Assembly (NCBI GenBank): GCA_009746045.1
Contig: RPFO01001349.1
Coordinates: 1-64,000 of the forward strand
Reading direction: 5' to 3'
From: Mesostigma viride
Lineage: Eukaryota; Streptophyta; Mesostigmatophyceae; Mesostigmatales; Mesostigmataceae
Length of the DNA stretch: 64,000 nucleotides
The translations under genes and the position numbers were made by a program. The notes under the pieces were generated by a model, which searched no databases, was not told the origin of the DNA, and saw nothing but the letters and a program-made list of their open reading frames with translations. Positions 1 to 21,827 of this stretch are shown piece after piece (position 1 is the stretch's first letter; every line of letters begins with the position of its first letter).

Positions 1-81
1 TTTGTTATGTTTGTGAGTTTATTGTGTCGGCATAGAGCATTGTGTATATGTGTTTGAGTTGGTGATTTTTTATATCTTGAG

Positions 82-316
82 AGAGGGCGGGCCGCGCTTG
101 AAAAAAATGAAAAAAACGCGGTTCGAGGTGGCCGCCTATGAGGCCTGGTTCATGCCCGTCGTGGGGGTGCTGCCGGGACTGGTGAGCGTTCCTTTGCCCA
201 GGAGAGAAACACTCTGTTTGGCTCTGTTTGTTGTGGGGACAGGGGGCTGACCAGGCCACCCCCGTCCATAAAAGAAGCTTCTGATGTTGACCTGTGTGGT
301 GTGCTTCATGCTGGGG

Positions 317-348
<32 letters not shown>

Positions 349-2493
349 CGCAACGCACGTTGTGGCTGGTTTGGTAGTGGGACTTGTATTTGGGGGTGGT
401 GTATGTGTCGGTCTGTGTGGGGTGGCTTGTTCGGTGCTGGCCCTAAAGAGCCACGGGCGCTTCTTGCGGGATCACTCCACGCTTATTTGTGTGGGGCCTT
501 GGGGCGAAGGCGCAGGGTGTACCGCATGCTTGGTGGGTGTGGACTTGTCAAGTGGCCCATGGCTTGCGTCTTGTTCCTCAGTTATGATACTGACGTTGCA
601 ACTGCGCCATTTTCCTGGGGCATCTGCGAGATGCCTGATTGGTGTTGGGGGGGTCGACGCGCGTTCACGTGGGATCTTTCCTTCACGCTCTTGGAGTGTC
701 TAGTATTCCCTTAATGACCCTCCTTCCACCAGTGTAACGGTGGCGTTCTCCCTTTTTTGGCTTTCCTGGCTGGCCATGCTGCCATGTGGCCCCCCTTCCC
801 CCCCTCCCATCCCCCTCTCTGCTTGTGCCCCCTTCCCTGCTTCATGCGTGATGGCAATGGTGGCCGCAGGTCCCCGACGCCTTTCTGTACCTGCAGGCGT
901 CGCCCGAGGTCTGCATGGAGAGGATGAAGCGGAGGTGGGTACCCCATGGGGTGGAGCGCTCTCCATGCAAGGGGTTTGCGTCGGGGGGTGGCGTGTGTCA
1001 GCATATGTATTTGAGATGCGCTGCGGGGTGCATGAGTTTGTTGGGTGATGGCGTAGCACCTGCCTTTGACGACGAGCTGGGCGCGCATTATTTTGCGTGG
1101 CGCTACAGTGGCGCGGCGTGCGCAGTCATGATTTGAGGGGTTGGCCATGTCCACACCAGCAGTGTGAAAACCCCAGCCTGGTCCCGTCTCATGTCACTGG
1201 CCGCATGTGTTGCGGCACTGGATTCACAACTGCCTCTGCCACATGCACACCCTGTCGTGCTTGCTCCTGTGGCCATTGGCACACACATGCCTTGGTCCGT
1301 GCTAGCGTATGTGAGGCTGGTTTTGTATGTGGCAGGCATTACCATGGGCACATGCAGGAAGTTGAGTGAATGAAGGTTGGCGTGGGGTGATGGTGGTGTT
1401 GACGACAGTTGCCTGATGCACAGCGGTCGGTGGGCGATGCCTCTGCTTTATAGCAAGTGAGGCAACCAGTCAGTGAAACCACCTGGGCAGACGGGGGCCC
1501 ATGCTGCATGCTGGTGCGCATACTGGCCTGCATTTGCTGTGTATTGCCTATTGACTTGGCCGAGTGGGAGCATGCCTTGTGGATGAACATGCATGGGGTA
1601 TATGGCCAGGGTGGTATGGTCATGTACAGTACACTCGGCAACAGCAGCCGTCGTCTTAGTACCTATACTTGGCACGGATTGCTGCCCATTGACAGCATCG
1701 CATGGCTCATACATGCGGGGCCAGGCATCGTGTTGTAATCCAGGCTAGCCCAGGTCCTGACTGGCCGATTCTCCTGTGCCCCATTCTCCTGTGTGCGCAC
1801 GTGTGCGCTGATTACCATCATCCCCCGGTGATGCTTGTGCCCCCCCCCCCAACCAACCAACCTGGCTTGGGTCACCCTGGCGCACCTCGCAGGGGGCGCC
1901 CGGAGGAAGCCACGGTCGGGCTCGACTACCTGACCCGCCTTCACTGCCAGCACGAGTCCTGGTTTGTGGGCGGCTCCCACGCGTGGCACGAGGGGGGTGA
2001 GCAGCTGCTGAGGACCACACTCGCCAATGCCGCCGATAGGGCAGGCGGAGGCCATGGCTCGTGCTGCAGCCAAGGGACGAGCGAGGCGGTTGCCAGCAGC
2101 GGCGTCCATGGCCATGCACGATGGGCCGATGACGGGAATGCTGTGGTGACTGGAGCGTTGGGGATTGCTGGCGATGCCACCACGCGGAATGGGAAGAATG
2201 TGTTGTGGAACGGTTGGGGTCGGGAAGGGGGAGTCCATGGTGGCGGGGGTGGGCGTTGTTTCGGTGACGCGATCGTCACGTGGCGCGTGCTGGATGGGCC
2301 GCGGTCGCACCCACTTCTGCACGGCAAGCCGGTGATCGTGGTGAACTGCGACAAACATGCCGACTTGGAGGATAACAGCCAGTGCCCGCACATGGGCGAC
2401 CTGGTCGATAGCATCGCCACATCGATGGCTAGTCTAAATGGAATGGTGGCTGCTGCACAGAGTAGCGCCAGATCGGACACTTTCGTCGGGTAG
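82..2493 (+). CDS. Deoxyribonucleoside kinase (dNK/dCK-dGK family), 3' part, three exons visible
   Basis: This enzyme phosphorylates deoxynucleosides in the salvage pathway. Three exons are visible: about 82-180 (5' edge uncertain; several AGs at 80-85), 870-934 and 1893-2493 (stop TAG). Introns 181-869 (phase 0) and 935-1892 (phase 2) are GT-AG and the phases agree. The joined product reads EAWFMPVVGVLPGLV, then PDAFLYLQASPEVCMERMKR, then RPEEATVGLDYLTRLHCQHE, followed by SWF. This is the family's lid and substrate region (plant form: YDSWFDPVVSTLPGLIPDGF). Near the C-terminus, GKPVIVVNCDKHADLED matches the conserved terminal strand. The P-loop exon(s) lie before the window. Between the HESW motif and that strand there is about 110 residues of Gly/His-rich sequence, longer than usual for the family; it may be an insertion or an unrecognised intron. 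A TGTAA occurs about 140 bases after the stop. Family call firm; exact kinase specificity not determinable. Confidence 0.85.
318..348. repeat. Poly(G) tract, 31 G
   Basis: An uninterrupted run of 31 G on + lies in the first visible intron of the deoxynucleoside kinase gene. Length is likely variable and hard to sequence. The Gly-rich ORFs through it are artefacts. Confidence 0.9.
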
Positions 2494-3020
2494 CTGGCGT
2501 GAGCTGCTGTGTGACACGTGGGGCCCTACACATGTGGCAACTACCTCCCACTACTTTTTGGAGACGTACCCAGCCGGGATGCAGCCTTACAGTAGGACGG
2601 TCATTCCATGCGCACGTAACCAGCACAGGTCGGGGTGTAACTGCCAGAACCCCGTGTACGTGATCTGTGTTTACCATAAACCTTAAGCATCTTTCCTAAA
2701 ACATTTTTCCTAGGTCTCTTCCAGATTCTACACAATGACCAAGTAAATGACTAGGTGTACTTGTATGCCATATGCTAGCTTTCGAGCCATTCATGCTTTT
2801 TAGATAGCCTCGCTTATGATCATGCATGCATCTGGCCGAATGCATGCATGCATGAGTGTATCCGCCATGCGATTGCGCGGGAATTCAAGCATGTTTAGAA
2901 GTATGTACATTATTTTTTACTCATTGACATCCTCTATTATAAGCTAGTCTTCAAGCTACAAGAGACACATGTGCACTACAAATTCATGCGTGCATGCATG
3001 CATCACTTAAGAAACATTCC
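2494..3020. other. Intergenic: 3' flank of the kinase gene
   Basis: No gene is seen. A TGTAA at about 2636 is a possible poly(A) signal for the kinase gene. Around 2820-2860 and 2985-3005 there are short (CATG)/(GCAT) runs, a word common elsewhere in this window. AT content rises compared with the exons on the left. Confidence 0.6.
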
Positions 3021-3024
3021 TTTC

Positions 3025-3935
3025 TTCCTCCCTCCCTCCCTCCCTCCCTCCCTCCTCCTCCCTCCTCCCTCCCTCCCTCCCTCCCTCCCTCCCTCCCTCC
3101 CTCCTCCCTCCCTCCCTCCCTCCCTCCCTCCCTCCCTCCTGCCTCCTCCGCTCCCTCCCTCCCTCCCTCCTCCCTCCCTCCCTCCCTCCCTCCCTCCTCC
3201 TCCCTCCCTCCTCCCTCCCTCCCTCCTCCCTCCCTCCCTCCCTCCCTCCCTCCTCCCTCCCTCCCTCCTCCCTCCCTCCCTCCCTCCCTCCCTCCCTCCC
3301 TCCCTCCCTCCCTCCCTCCCTCCCTCCCTCCCTCCTGCCTCCCTCCGCTCCTCCCTCCCTCCCTCCCTCCCTCCCTCCCTCCCTCCCTCCCTCCCTCCTC
3401 CCTCCCTCCTCTCTCCCTCCCTCCCTCCCTCCCTCCCTCCCTCCCCCTCCCTCCCTCCCTCCCTCCCTCCCTCCCTCCTCCCTCCTCCCTCCCTCCCTCC
3501 CTCCCCTCCCTCCCTCCCTCCCTCCCTCCCTCCCTCCCTCCCTCCCTCCCTCCTCCTCCCTCCCTCCCTCCCTCCTCCCTCCCTCCCTCCCTCCCTCGAT
3601 CCTCCCTCCCTCCCTCCCTCCCTCCCTCCCTCCCTCCCTCCCTCCTCCCTCCCTCCCTCCCTCCCTCCCTCCCTCCCTCCCTCCCTCCCTCCCTCCCTCC
3701 TCCCTCCCTCCTCCCTCCCTCCCTCCCTCCTCCCTCCCTCCCTCCCTCCCTCCTCCCTCCCTCCCTCCTCCCTCCCTCCCTCCCTCCTCCCTCCCTCCCT
3801 CCCTCCTCCCTCCCTCCCTCCCTCCCTCCCTCCCTCCTCCCTCCCTCCCTCCCTCCCTCCCTCCCTCCCTCCCTCCTCCCTCCCTCCCTCCCTCCCTCCC
3901 GCCCGCCGCCCGCCCGCCCGCCCGCCCGCCCTCCC
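3025..3935. repeat. Long (CCCT)n / (CCG)n microsatellite
   Basis: About 875 bases of CCCT repeats with occasional CCT or CTG interruptions grade at the end into CCCG units (3900-3935). The strand is completely C/T-rich, so purine-pyrimidine asymmetry is extreme and triplex or slipped structures are possible. The long Pro/Ser/Leu ORFs through it are not genes. Confidence 0.97.
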
Positions 3936-3983
3936 GCGGCTCCCGCCCTCAGCTCCCTGCCTTTCTTACTTCATTAGCGCGTC

Positions 3984-4050
3984 TCCGTTGGGAGAGTCAC
4001 GGGGTACCAACTTTGGAGTATAGGTACCTCTCATCACTGGGAGAGTCTAG
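3984..4050 (-). repeat. Dispersed repeat end (copy related to 28,951-28,995)
   Basis: The minus strand reads a GGTACC..CCAAAGTTGGTACCCCGTGACTC type sequence that recurs on + at 28,951-28,995. The CTCCGTTGGGAG hairpin core also recurs near 30,480, 38,890, 40,580 and 51,510. Probably the terminus of a mobile element; family not identified. Confidence 0.5.
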
Positions 4051-4209
4051 AGCAACTACTGTGCAGGTGTGCACAATAAAGTTTCGACATAGCATTTATT
4101 GCAAAAGCATAGCGGATGCAGTCCGTAGGGCTGCCCCATGGTCCAGTGTCCACAGATAGGCTTGGAACTCGTAAGGCTTAAAGGCGCCAGTTTGGAATCT
4201 TGAATATAT

Positions 4210-4502
4210 AGGCCTCTCTCGGAGGCCTCTCCCTGCACGAGTGACTTTAGGGGCATACCCAGGCCCGAAACACACGCCCTGATCAAGCAAGCTGTTTCCG
4301 GCCCCGCCGTCTAGGTCATCTAGTCGCTCTACACGTATAAGCCAGCCATAATTTCAATGCACAAGGCTACACATTTCCATCTCCATTCATATTCATCATC
4401 CTGAACGACTCGCAAACGTCGCGGACAAGATAACAGCAGGCTCGAGCTACCATGCATGGTCCGGATTCTCCCGATTTCTGGCCTGCGCTGGTTGTCTCCT
4501 TG
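4210..4502 (-). repeat. SINE-like dispersed repeat, copy 1
   Basis: Minus-strand copy of the family that begins GGAGACAACCAGCGCAGGCC and continues through GGAGAATCCGGACCATG and a GATGATGAATATGAATGG block. Other copies are at 8191, 13,252(-), 29,175, 29,962 and 40,438. The downstream portion (towards 4210) includes GGCATACCCAGG, which also recurs near 29,680. Confidence 0.7.
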
Positions 4503-4529
4503 ATACCCAGGGTTCACCAACAAAAACCT

Positions 4530-5018
4530 GCCTCACCCAAGATGGCGGTACGTGTTTCTTCACGAGTGCTGCCAGCAGAGCGTGAGTTAATTTATTAATT
4601 AATTGATTAATTAATTAATTAGTCTCGTGTCCCTGTACATTGGGGGATCAGCAGCGTGAAGACCGCCTCGATCTCGGTTGAGGGTCGGACGAGCCTGCAT
4701 GGTGACATGGTCCTCGTATTTGCAGCAGCGCCTATCCCTAGCCCTCACTCACACGGTGGCTGATCGATCGTAAGTGTTCTTCCGCCACATCTGGGCCAAC
4801 TTTTTTCTCAGGCCATGCGGTCTAGATCTTTCCGGCCATGCAGGCCTGCCCGGTGGTGCATGGGCCGCGACATGTATGCATGGTGATGTTCTAGGACTTT
4901 CGATCATTCCAGCATCCTTGTATGCCAGCGTCCGGTTATTTTCTTTAGCGTTCTTATTCTTTTCCAGGCGCTTTCCTTTATGTTGCATGCATCATTGCAT
5001 GCCGCTCTTAATTAATTA
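4530..5018. other. Intergenic, AT-rich spots
   Basis: No gene is recognised. TTAATTAA-type runs occur at 4588-4620 and 5008-5022, and are associated with neighbouring mini-elements. Short ORFs here show no family resemblance. Confidence 0.5.
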
Positions 5019-5078
5019 ATAAGCAGGTGACTGCGTCACGTGGGTGCCAATACAGAGTAAAGGAACCTTCAACCCTAT
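5019..5078 (-). mobile_element. 61-bp palindromic mini-element, copy A
   Basis: Reverse-complement copy of the element inserted at 29,189-29,249. It has the same TACAGAGTAAAGGAACCTTC segment and a slightly damaged central palindrome (GTGACTGCGTCACGTG). It abuts a TTAATTAAT run. Confidence 0.6.
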
Positions 5079-5429
5079 ATACACAGCGAGAAGGCCGGAG
5101 GGAGGGCGCCCTAGCTTCTCTCACTGCCGCAGGTGGGCAGGCCACAGAGCGCTCTCTCCACGGCATGGTGCATCATGCCGGGGCGCAACACTGTGGGTGC
5201 AATACAACCAGTGCAATACCATAGGTAGGCTGACGCATAGCTTATGCTACTTGAATGTGAAGTGGGCTCAAGACGTCGGCTAATTAAGGCGCAAGCTGAT
5301 GGCCACAAGGTGCCAGAGCTAATTGAAGGTACTATAACGCTGTGCGCTAATATCGTTTCAAGTGCTGTAATGCCTAAGCTACTATCCCATCATCGATTGC
5401 CCCCATCTAGACAACTAGCTGGAGTGCTC
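5079..5429. other. Intergenic
   Basis: No gene or strong repeat is recognised here. It separates the mini-element from the LINE ORF1 remnant; short ORFs are unconvincing. Confidence 0.4.
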
Positions 5430-6914
5430 TATCCCGGGGAAGCCCGGGGGGGCTTCCACAGTTTCTTGTTGACATAGAGGTCCCCGCCCCGCCAGTACAC
5501 TTGGGGCTTCTCGGGGTTGGTCTTGTGGCGGATGTAGTCGGGCCACTGATCGCGGCGTTGCTGCTGCTGGGCTGGCGTCAGGTCGTCGTCAAGCGACCAG
5601 GAGGTGTCCACCAGCTTCTTGCGGCGAGAGAGGAACCGAACTCGGGCTGTGATGTCGCTGAAGGTGAGGACCACTGGAGGGGGCCCAGCCTTGGCCCGTG
5701 GATGGGGCAGGCGGTAGGCGCCCTGCAGTATCGCACCTGGCAGCTGCATGCACGCCAAGAGCTCAGTGTTTCTTCAGCTCGTCGAGAAGAGAGTCCGGGG
5801 TCTCCTCCGGCGGCATGTCGAAGCGCCTGAGGATGACCCGGCAGCGGCGACGGTCGCGGTCAGCGGCCTCGCGGCGCGTGTCTTCCAGCTCCTGGAGCTT
5901 GCACGTGGTGATGGCGGTCGTGGTAGAGGATGCCTGGCTCTTGAGCAGGTCCGCCCAGGAGGCGCAAGTCGAGGGGTCATCGCTAGCTAGCCCTACCAGC
6001 AGGTTGGGCGGCGATGGTGGCCGTTCGCTCGGCGATCTCAGGGACCTGTGTGGCCAGGGCGTCTACCTTGGTAGCAACTGCCTCAAGTTTCACGGTGCCT
6101 TGGCCGATCGACTCGGCCTTCCACCTGGTTAAGGCGGGTGGTCACAGTGGCTGTGGCCTCGGAAACTTTGGTGGCAATGTGCTCTTGCGTAGTAGTAAAC
6201 TGAGGCTGGAGCTTAAGTGCGACTCTGGCTTCAATGTTGTTGACCAAGGTTGGCCGAGAGACGTGTTGAGTGGGCCGTCAGGCGCGTTCAGGGCAGCGAG
6301 CGGCTTGAGCAGCCATCGGCGCCAGCTGCTCCGCCACTGTAGCTCGGATGGAGTCCGTGCTGGGGGAGGTGCTGCTCTGCGGGGACGCTGCAGCTGCTGT
6401 GGCTGCCCGTCTGCGCTCATGCAGGAGGCTCCTGAGGCCTGCGTAGCCAGTCTGGGTGATGTCCTGGGCGTCGCAGCGCAGGTAGCTGCACATGATGACT
6501 GCCTTCAAGTACGCCTCCGGTTCTTAAAGCAGCCATTCCCAGTCGGGCTTGGTGACCTTGTTGCCAGGGCCGGGTAGGCAGGAAAAGTTCGTCATGGCGC
6601 CGGGCCAGGAACTTGATAACATCGTCACATTGTTCCTTCGTGAGCGTAAAGATTTCCAAGATGCAAAAATCCCGCTGGCCGGGGCCGAAGCGGCGGACAT
6701 CCCATTTGGTATGGGAAGTTCGGGTTCAGTTCTTGGGAATGGGCGATGAATTTGGTGTAGAGCATTGCGTCGAGGGAGGCAGACCGGGGGGGAGAGCTTC
6801 GATCAGCACGAAAAGGTTGGCGTCCGCAGGAGTTGATGTCGCACGTGCTGCTGGCGACGCGGGGAATGCCGACGACAGCTGAATTTGCTTGTCAAGGCTG
6901 CGTTTTGGTGGCAT
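5430..6914 (-). pseudogene. Non-LTR retrotransposon (L1-like) ORF1 remnant
   Basis: Reading on the minus strand, an ORF starts at an ATG at 6914 (MPPKRSLDKQIQL). It continues through a probable coiled-coil segment (about 6300-6000: KLQPQFTTTQEHIATKVSEA). It ends with a basic RNA-binding-like C-terminal domain (5758-5430): RLPHPRAKAGPPPVVLTFSD, then DDLTPAQQQQRRDQWPDYIR and VYWRGGDLYVNKKLW. This layout resembles L1 ORF1 proteins, which bind element RNA. The frame changes several times, so the copy is decayed or badly indelled. Related pieces lie at 29,744-29,891 (+), 41,054-41,640 (+) and 52,600-52,916 (-). No matching ORF2 follows, so it is an isolated fragment. Confidence 0.65.
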
Positions 6915-6954
6915 TTTCAAAATACTGCGTTACAGCCGTAACCGATTATACTAG

Positions 6955-6981
6955 CAGATGCGTCTTGAAAAGACGCATCTG
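6955..6981. repeat. Perfect 12-bp inverted repeat, 3-nt loop
   Basis: CAGATGCGTCTT at 6955-6966 pairs exactly with AAGACGCATCTG at 6970-6981 across GAA. It lies about 40 bases upstream of the LINE ORF1 ATG on the minus strand, so it could be a 5'UTR hairpin of the element RNA. Confidence 0.8.
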
Positions 6982-7229
6982 ATGCAAGTAGCCTGACTGA
7001 ATTGGGGGCTCAGACGCAAAAGTTCTGAGCTCCGCCGTCAGCCATGCCGCTCTTGAGCACTTCCATAATTTATCATTACCAAAATGCCAGCCAGCGCAGG
7101 CCAGAAATCTAGATGCATATATTGGCTTTGTTTATGTAAATAATTGGGTGTCTTCGATCACTCGATCTGATGTAAGTCAAATTTTATACTTTTTACTATA
7201 TATATTGCATCATAATTAAAAAATTAAAT

Positions 7230-7495
7230 TAAATTAAATTAAATAAATTATAACATGCCTCCGACCCCTCCGTGGGGAGGTCATGTAGCACATATTCCAT
7301 GATGGATGGGGTGGAGGAAGCCGCGTGATCGAACTATACTAACTCTAAGCTATCTAGAAAATCCTAACTACACTACTCATCAAAACGCCTCCTCCGCTTG
7401 GGGGGAGGTGGCTTGCCCACAGGGTCGGGCGTGTGCGCCTTGACAATCTTCTTCCACCGCGTCTTGTCCTGCATGACAGTCCAAAGACGGGAGAG
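7230..7495 (-). mobile_element. LINE 3' end, truncated second copy
   Basis: About 240 bases duplicate 7532-7775 almost exactly (end of ORF2 plus 3'UTR, minus strand). They are followed by an A/T tail made of TTTAA units (7215-7250). The copy is truncated at 7495. It sits head-to-tail behind the longer copy. Confidence 0.8.
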
Positions 7496-7499
7496 AGAG

Positions 7500-8161
7500 T
7501 GGATTAATTAAATTAAATTAAATTATAATGTTCATGCCTCCGTGGGGAGGTCATGTAGCACATATTCCATGATGGATGGGGTGGAGGAAGCCGCGTGATC
7601 GAACTATACTAACTCTAAGCTATCTAGAAAATCCTAACTACACTACTCATCAAAACGCCTCCTCCGCTTGGGGGGAGGTGGCTTGCCCACAGGGTCGGGC
7701 GTGTGCGCCTTGACAATCTTCTTCCACCGCGTCTTGTCCTGCATGACAGTCCAAAGACGGGAGAGAGAGTGGATGCGGTGCTCAAACTGGGCTGGGACCA
7801 CTAGGTCGTCCAGCAACATCTGAACGTAGTTCGTGACAGGTTTCCCAACCCGTTTGGGAATGTCCGCGGGGCCAGGCCAGGTCAGAATGTGCCGCCCTGG
7901 CTGGCCAAGCCGCTGGGGGCCGGCCAGACCGAGGGTGGTGTCGACCTGGCTGGTGCGAGCAAGGTGTCCTACAAATGCTATCCTACGCTGCCTAATCTCA
8001 TCCGAAACACGAGGCATGCCATGATACAAAGACTCTGATGACGGACGCTCGGAAAAACCTACGTTAAGGACCTGTCGGAGCATCCTGTAAACCGTGCCGT
8101 CTAGCCTAGCTGCCAGTTTGGGTGGGAGGGTCCACGCCTCGGCGCCATACGTGAGCACCAT
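7500..8161 (-). pseudogene. Non-LTR retrotransposon ORF2, C-terminal fragment with 3' tail
   Basis: A 172-codon minus-strand reading frame (8161-7643) has the post-reverse-transcriptase region of non-LTR retrotransposons: LTYGAEAWTLPPKLAARLDG, MLRQVLNVGF, VSDEIRQRRIAFVGHLART, and a Pro/Arg/Lys-rich end (KPPPPKRRRRFDE). The polymerase and endonuclease domains are absent, so this is a typical 5'-truncated insertion. After the stop come about 110 bases of 3'UTR and a (TTTAA)n tail at 7503-7530. CR1/L2/RTE-type groups share this C-terminus; the clade cannot be fixed from this fragment. Confidence 0.85.
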
Positions 8162-8190
8162 GAGGACGCATCATAATTGCGATGTTATAT

Positions 8191-8440
8191 CAAGGAGGCA
8201 ACCAGCGCAGGCCATGCAGAAATCGGGAGAATCCGGACCATGGTAAGCTCGAGCCTGCCGTTATCTTGTCCGCGACGTTTGCGAGTCGTTCAGGATGATG
8301 AATATGAATGGAGATGGAAATGTGTAGCCGTGTGCATTGAAATTATGGCTGGCTTACGTGTAGAGCGACTAGATGACCTAGACGGTGGGGCCGGAAACAG
8401 CTTGCTTGATCAGGGCGTGTGTTTCGAGCCTAATTGGCCG
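8191..8440 (+). repeat. SINE-like dispersed repeat, copy 2
   Basis: About 250 bases match copy 1 at 4210-4502 nearly end to end, starting at CAAGGAGGCAACCAGCGCAG and ending near GGGCGTGTGTTTCGAGCC. The B-box-like site here is mutated (TTTGCGAGTC). Confidence 0.75.
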
Positions 8441-8900
8441 GGAGTGTCAAGTGGTGAACACCATTGCTGCGATCGCTCTCCCAGGTGCCATTTATGAGGA
8501 AATACCCGCAAATGGAAAACTACTGAAAAGGTCTAGCGAGTCAGTCATTACGTTAGCCATGCCATGTTTCCAAACGTCCAAGAACTGCACACGGTGCAAA
8601 GGCGAAAATCCGGAGGACAGCACTTTCAAATGTGCGGCGGGAACCAAAAGCCCGCGTATGCCATGTATATGCCTGTGTATGCAATGCGATGTTAATGGCA
8701 GCTGTGTGACCTATGCATGCAACCCTGCTTCAACATGCCTAGCTTGGAACACAATGGGCTCATGAGTTTGGACCGAACAGATTCATGAACTGCTCCTTGA
8801 GATTCATGAACTGCTGGGCGAATTTATGAGCTGCTGCCCGTTCCCGACTCCCAAGGCTTATCTGATATGCCTACTACATGGCACCTTGCATCCCGTGCTA
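8441..8900. other. Intergenic / 3' flank of the dihydropyrimidinase gene
   Basis: No gene is recognised. This is the downstream side of the minus-strand gene and probably contains its 3'UTR. No TGTAA was spotted on the minus strand. Confidence 0.4.
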
Positions 8901-8988
8901 AGCCCCCTCAGGACTTCCGTTTCACTGAGCCCCCTCAAGACTTCCGTTTCACGGAGCCCCCTCAGGACTTCCGTTTCACTGAGCCCCC

Positions 8989-9008
<20 letters not shown>
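8901..9008. repeat. Four tandem 27-bp repeats across the dihydropyrimidinase stop codon
   Basis: Units at 8901, 8928, 8955 and 8982 each read AGCCCCCTCAGGACTTCCGT plus TTCACTG with one or two changes. The stop codon of the minus-strand gene (8989-8991) lies in the fourth unit, so the last residues are repeat-encoded. Confidence 0.95.
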
Positions 9009-20467
<11,459 letters not shown>

Positions 20468-21827
20468 CTGGAAGAGTGAGGAGCCGCTCGAAACACAAAC
20501 GTGTTCAAACGGGGAGAGACAGGAAATACATGCGCAGACATATTAAGTTAATTTGCCGAGAGCACAAAGGATTTTTAATTTGTCATTAGTTAAATTGGTT
20601 CTCTTCGCGTGACCGCGTTGGGGCGTCGCAGCGCACCTTTGGGAATGCTTTCGAGCCCGTTACGTGTATAAATGACGTGGACATAAGTACCGCGAAAATC
20701 CATTCCGCCCCAACCCGCCGGTGATCCAAAACACATAAATTGTGAAAGGCCAGACCGTGGTTAAATAAGGATGTGCCTGGCGTAATGCCGGCTGAAATGC
20801 ATCTAGACATGCGCTTAAATTGGGGATCGAAACAATTTCACGATGTCGCACCTTCGTCTCAGTTGGGTCAGCGGCTTGAGACTTTGAACAAAAAGTACAA
20901 TGCAGCGTTGCAACAAAAAGTACAGTGCAAAGGAGCAAGTGCCGAATGCCCATGCTTGTGCGGGTGATGGGTCTTCCCAAAGTAGATTCCCAGTTAATTT
21001 TCCTCGACTACCTAAAGAATTTCCGATGCGCCAAAATGTGGACGACCACACCAGACGTGCGTGTAATTCCAAGCATACAGTGTCTTGGTCGAAGCTTGGT
21101 TGCAGTCAGTAGGCGAAGGCGCGCCTACGATCTGCCTGGTGCCGGTGGTGCGAGAGACGTCGCTTGGAAAGCTCAAGCGAACGAATCAATCAGTTCACCA
21201 TAACTTACGCATGAAATGGTGAATCGTGATTCTCTGTGTTGTATGTGCGGTTAATACTATTACTGTGTTACTGGTCAATCTGTTGATAGCCATTCAACTT
21301 TCAAGAGCCATTATAATAGCCAACTCTCTTGATGCAGGTTTGGGTATTTACGCGAATACGGAATGCGAGTATCACGTGGGTATTCACCACTGAAATGCGC
21401 GGCAAAAACATACCTGAGACGGCACCGATAAGTTATGCCATAAATCTGCCATCCCCCACGGCGGCACGTCGCGTCATGTCAACTCGTTCGGTGAGTATTT
21501 TAGGAGCTCGCTCGCTGGCGAAAATGGCCAATTTGGGCAATGGCTACATTTGGATGACGAAATTTCGAACTGCACCAGGACTGCACTCACAAGCAAATCT
21601 GGTCAAACGTGATAATAAAGGCGTCGCACTGGCTGAAATGTCTGGTGGAGCATCCATGCGAGAGCATCAAGGAGCCTAGTTTTATGCATTACAAGCGCCC
21701 TGATCCTCATACAGTATACTATTTTAGGATCCGACTGACAGGCCCCGTTATTCTGCCAGCAAAGCATCGATTCCTAGAAAATTTTCTTGAATTAAGCAGT
21801 GCTGTACATCATTAACACCGGTCCATC
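20468..21827. promoter_or_regulatory. Divergent intergenic/promoter region between PYD2 and the WW-Rdx gene
   Basis: The two genes are transcribed away from each other, with 1,360 bases between the annotated first codons. No strong ORF or repeat occurs. It must hold both promoters and any 5' exons; no specific factor sites can be assigned by eye. Confidence 0.45.

Noticed and set aside
284-714. Gly-rich ORFs through the poly(G) run
   Set aside because: Intronic in the kinase gene and created by the G tract.
2971-4023. Long Pro/Ser/Leu ORFs in two frames
   Set aside because: Direct translation of the (CCCT)n microsatellite; open in all frames because of composition, no non-repeat domain.
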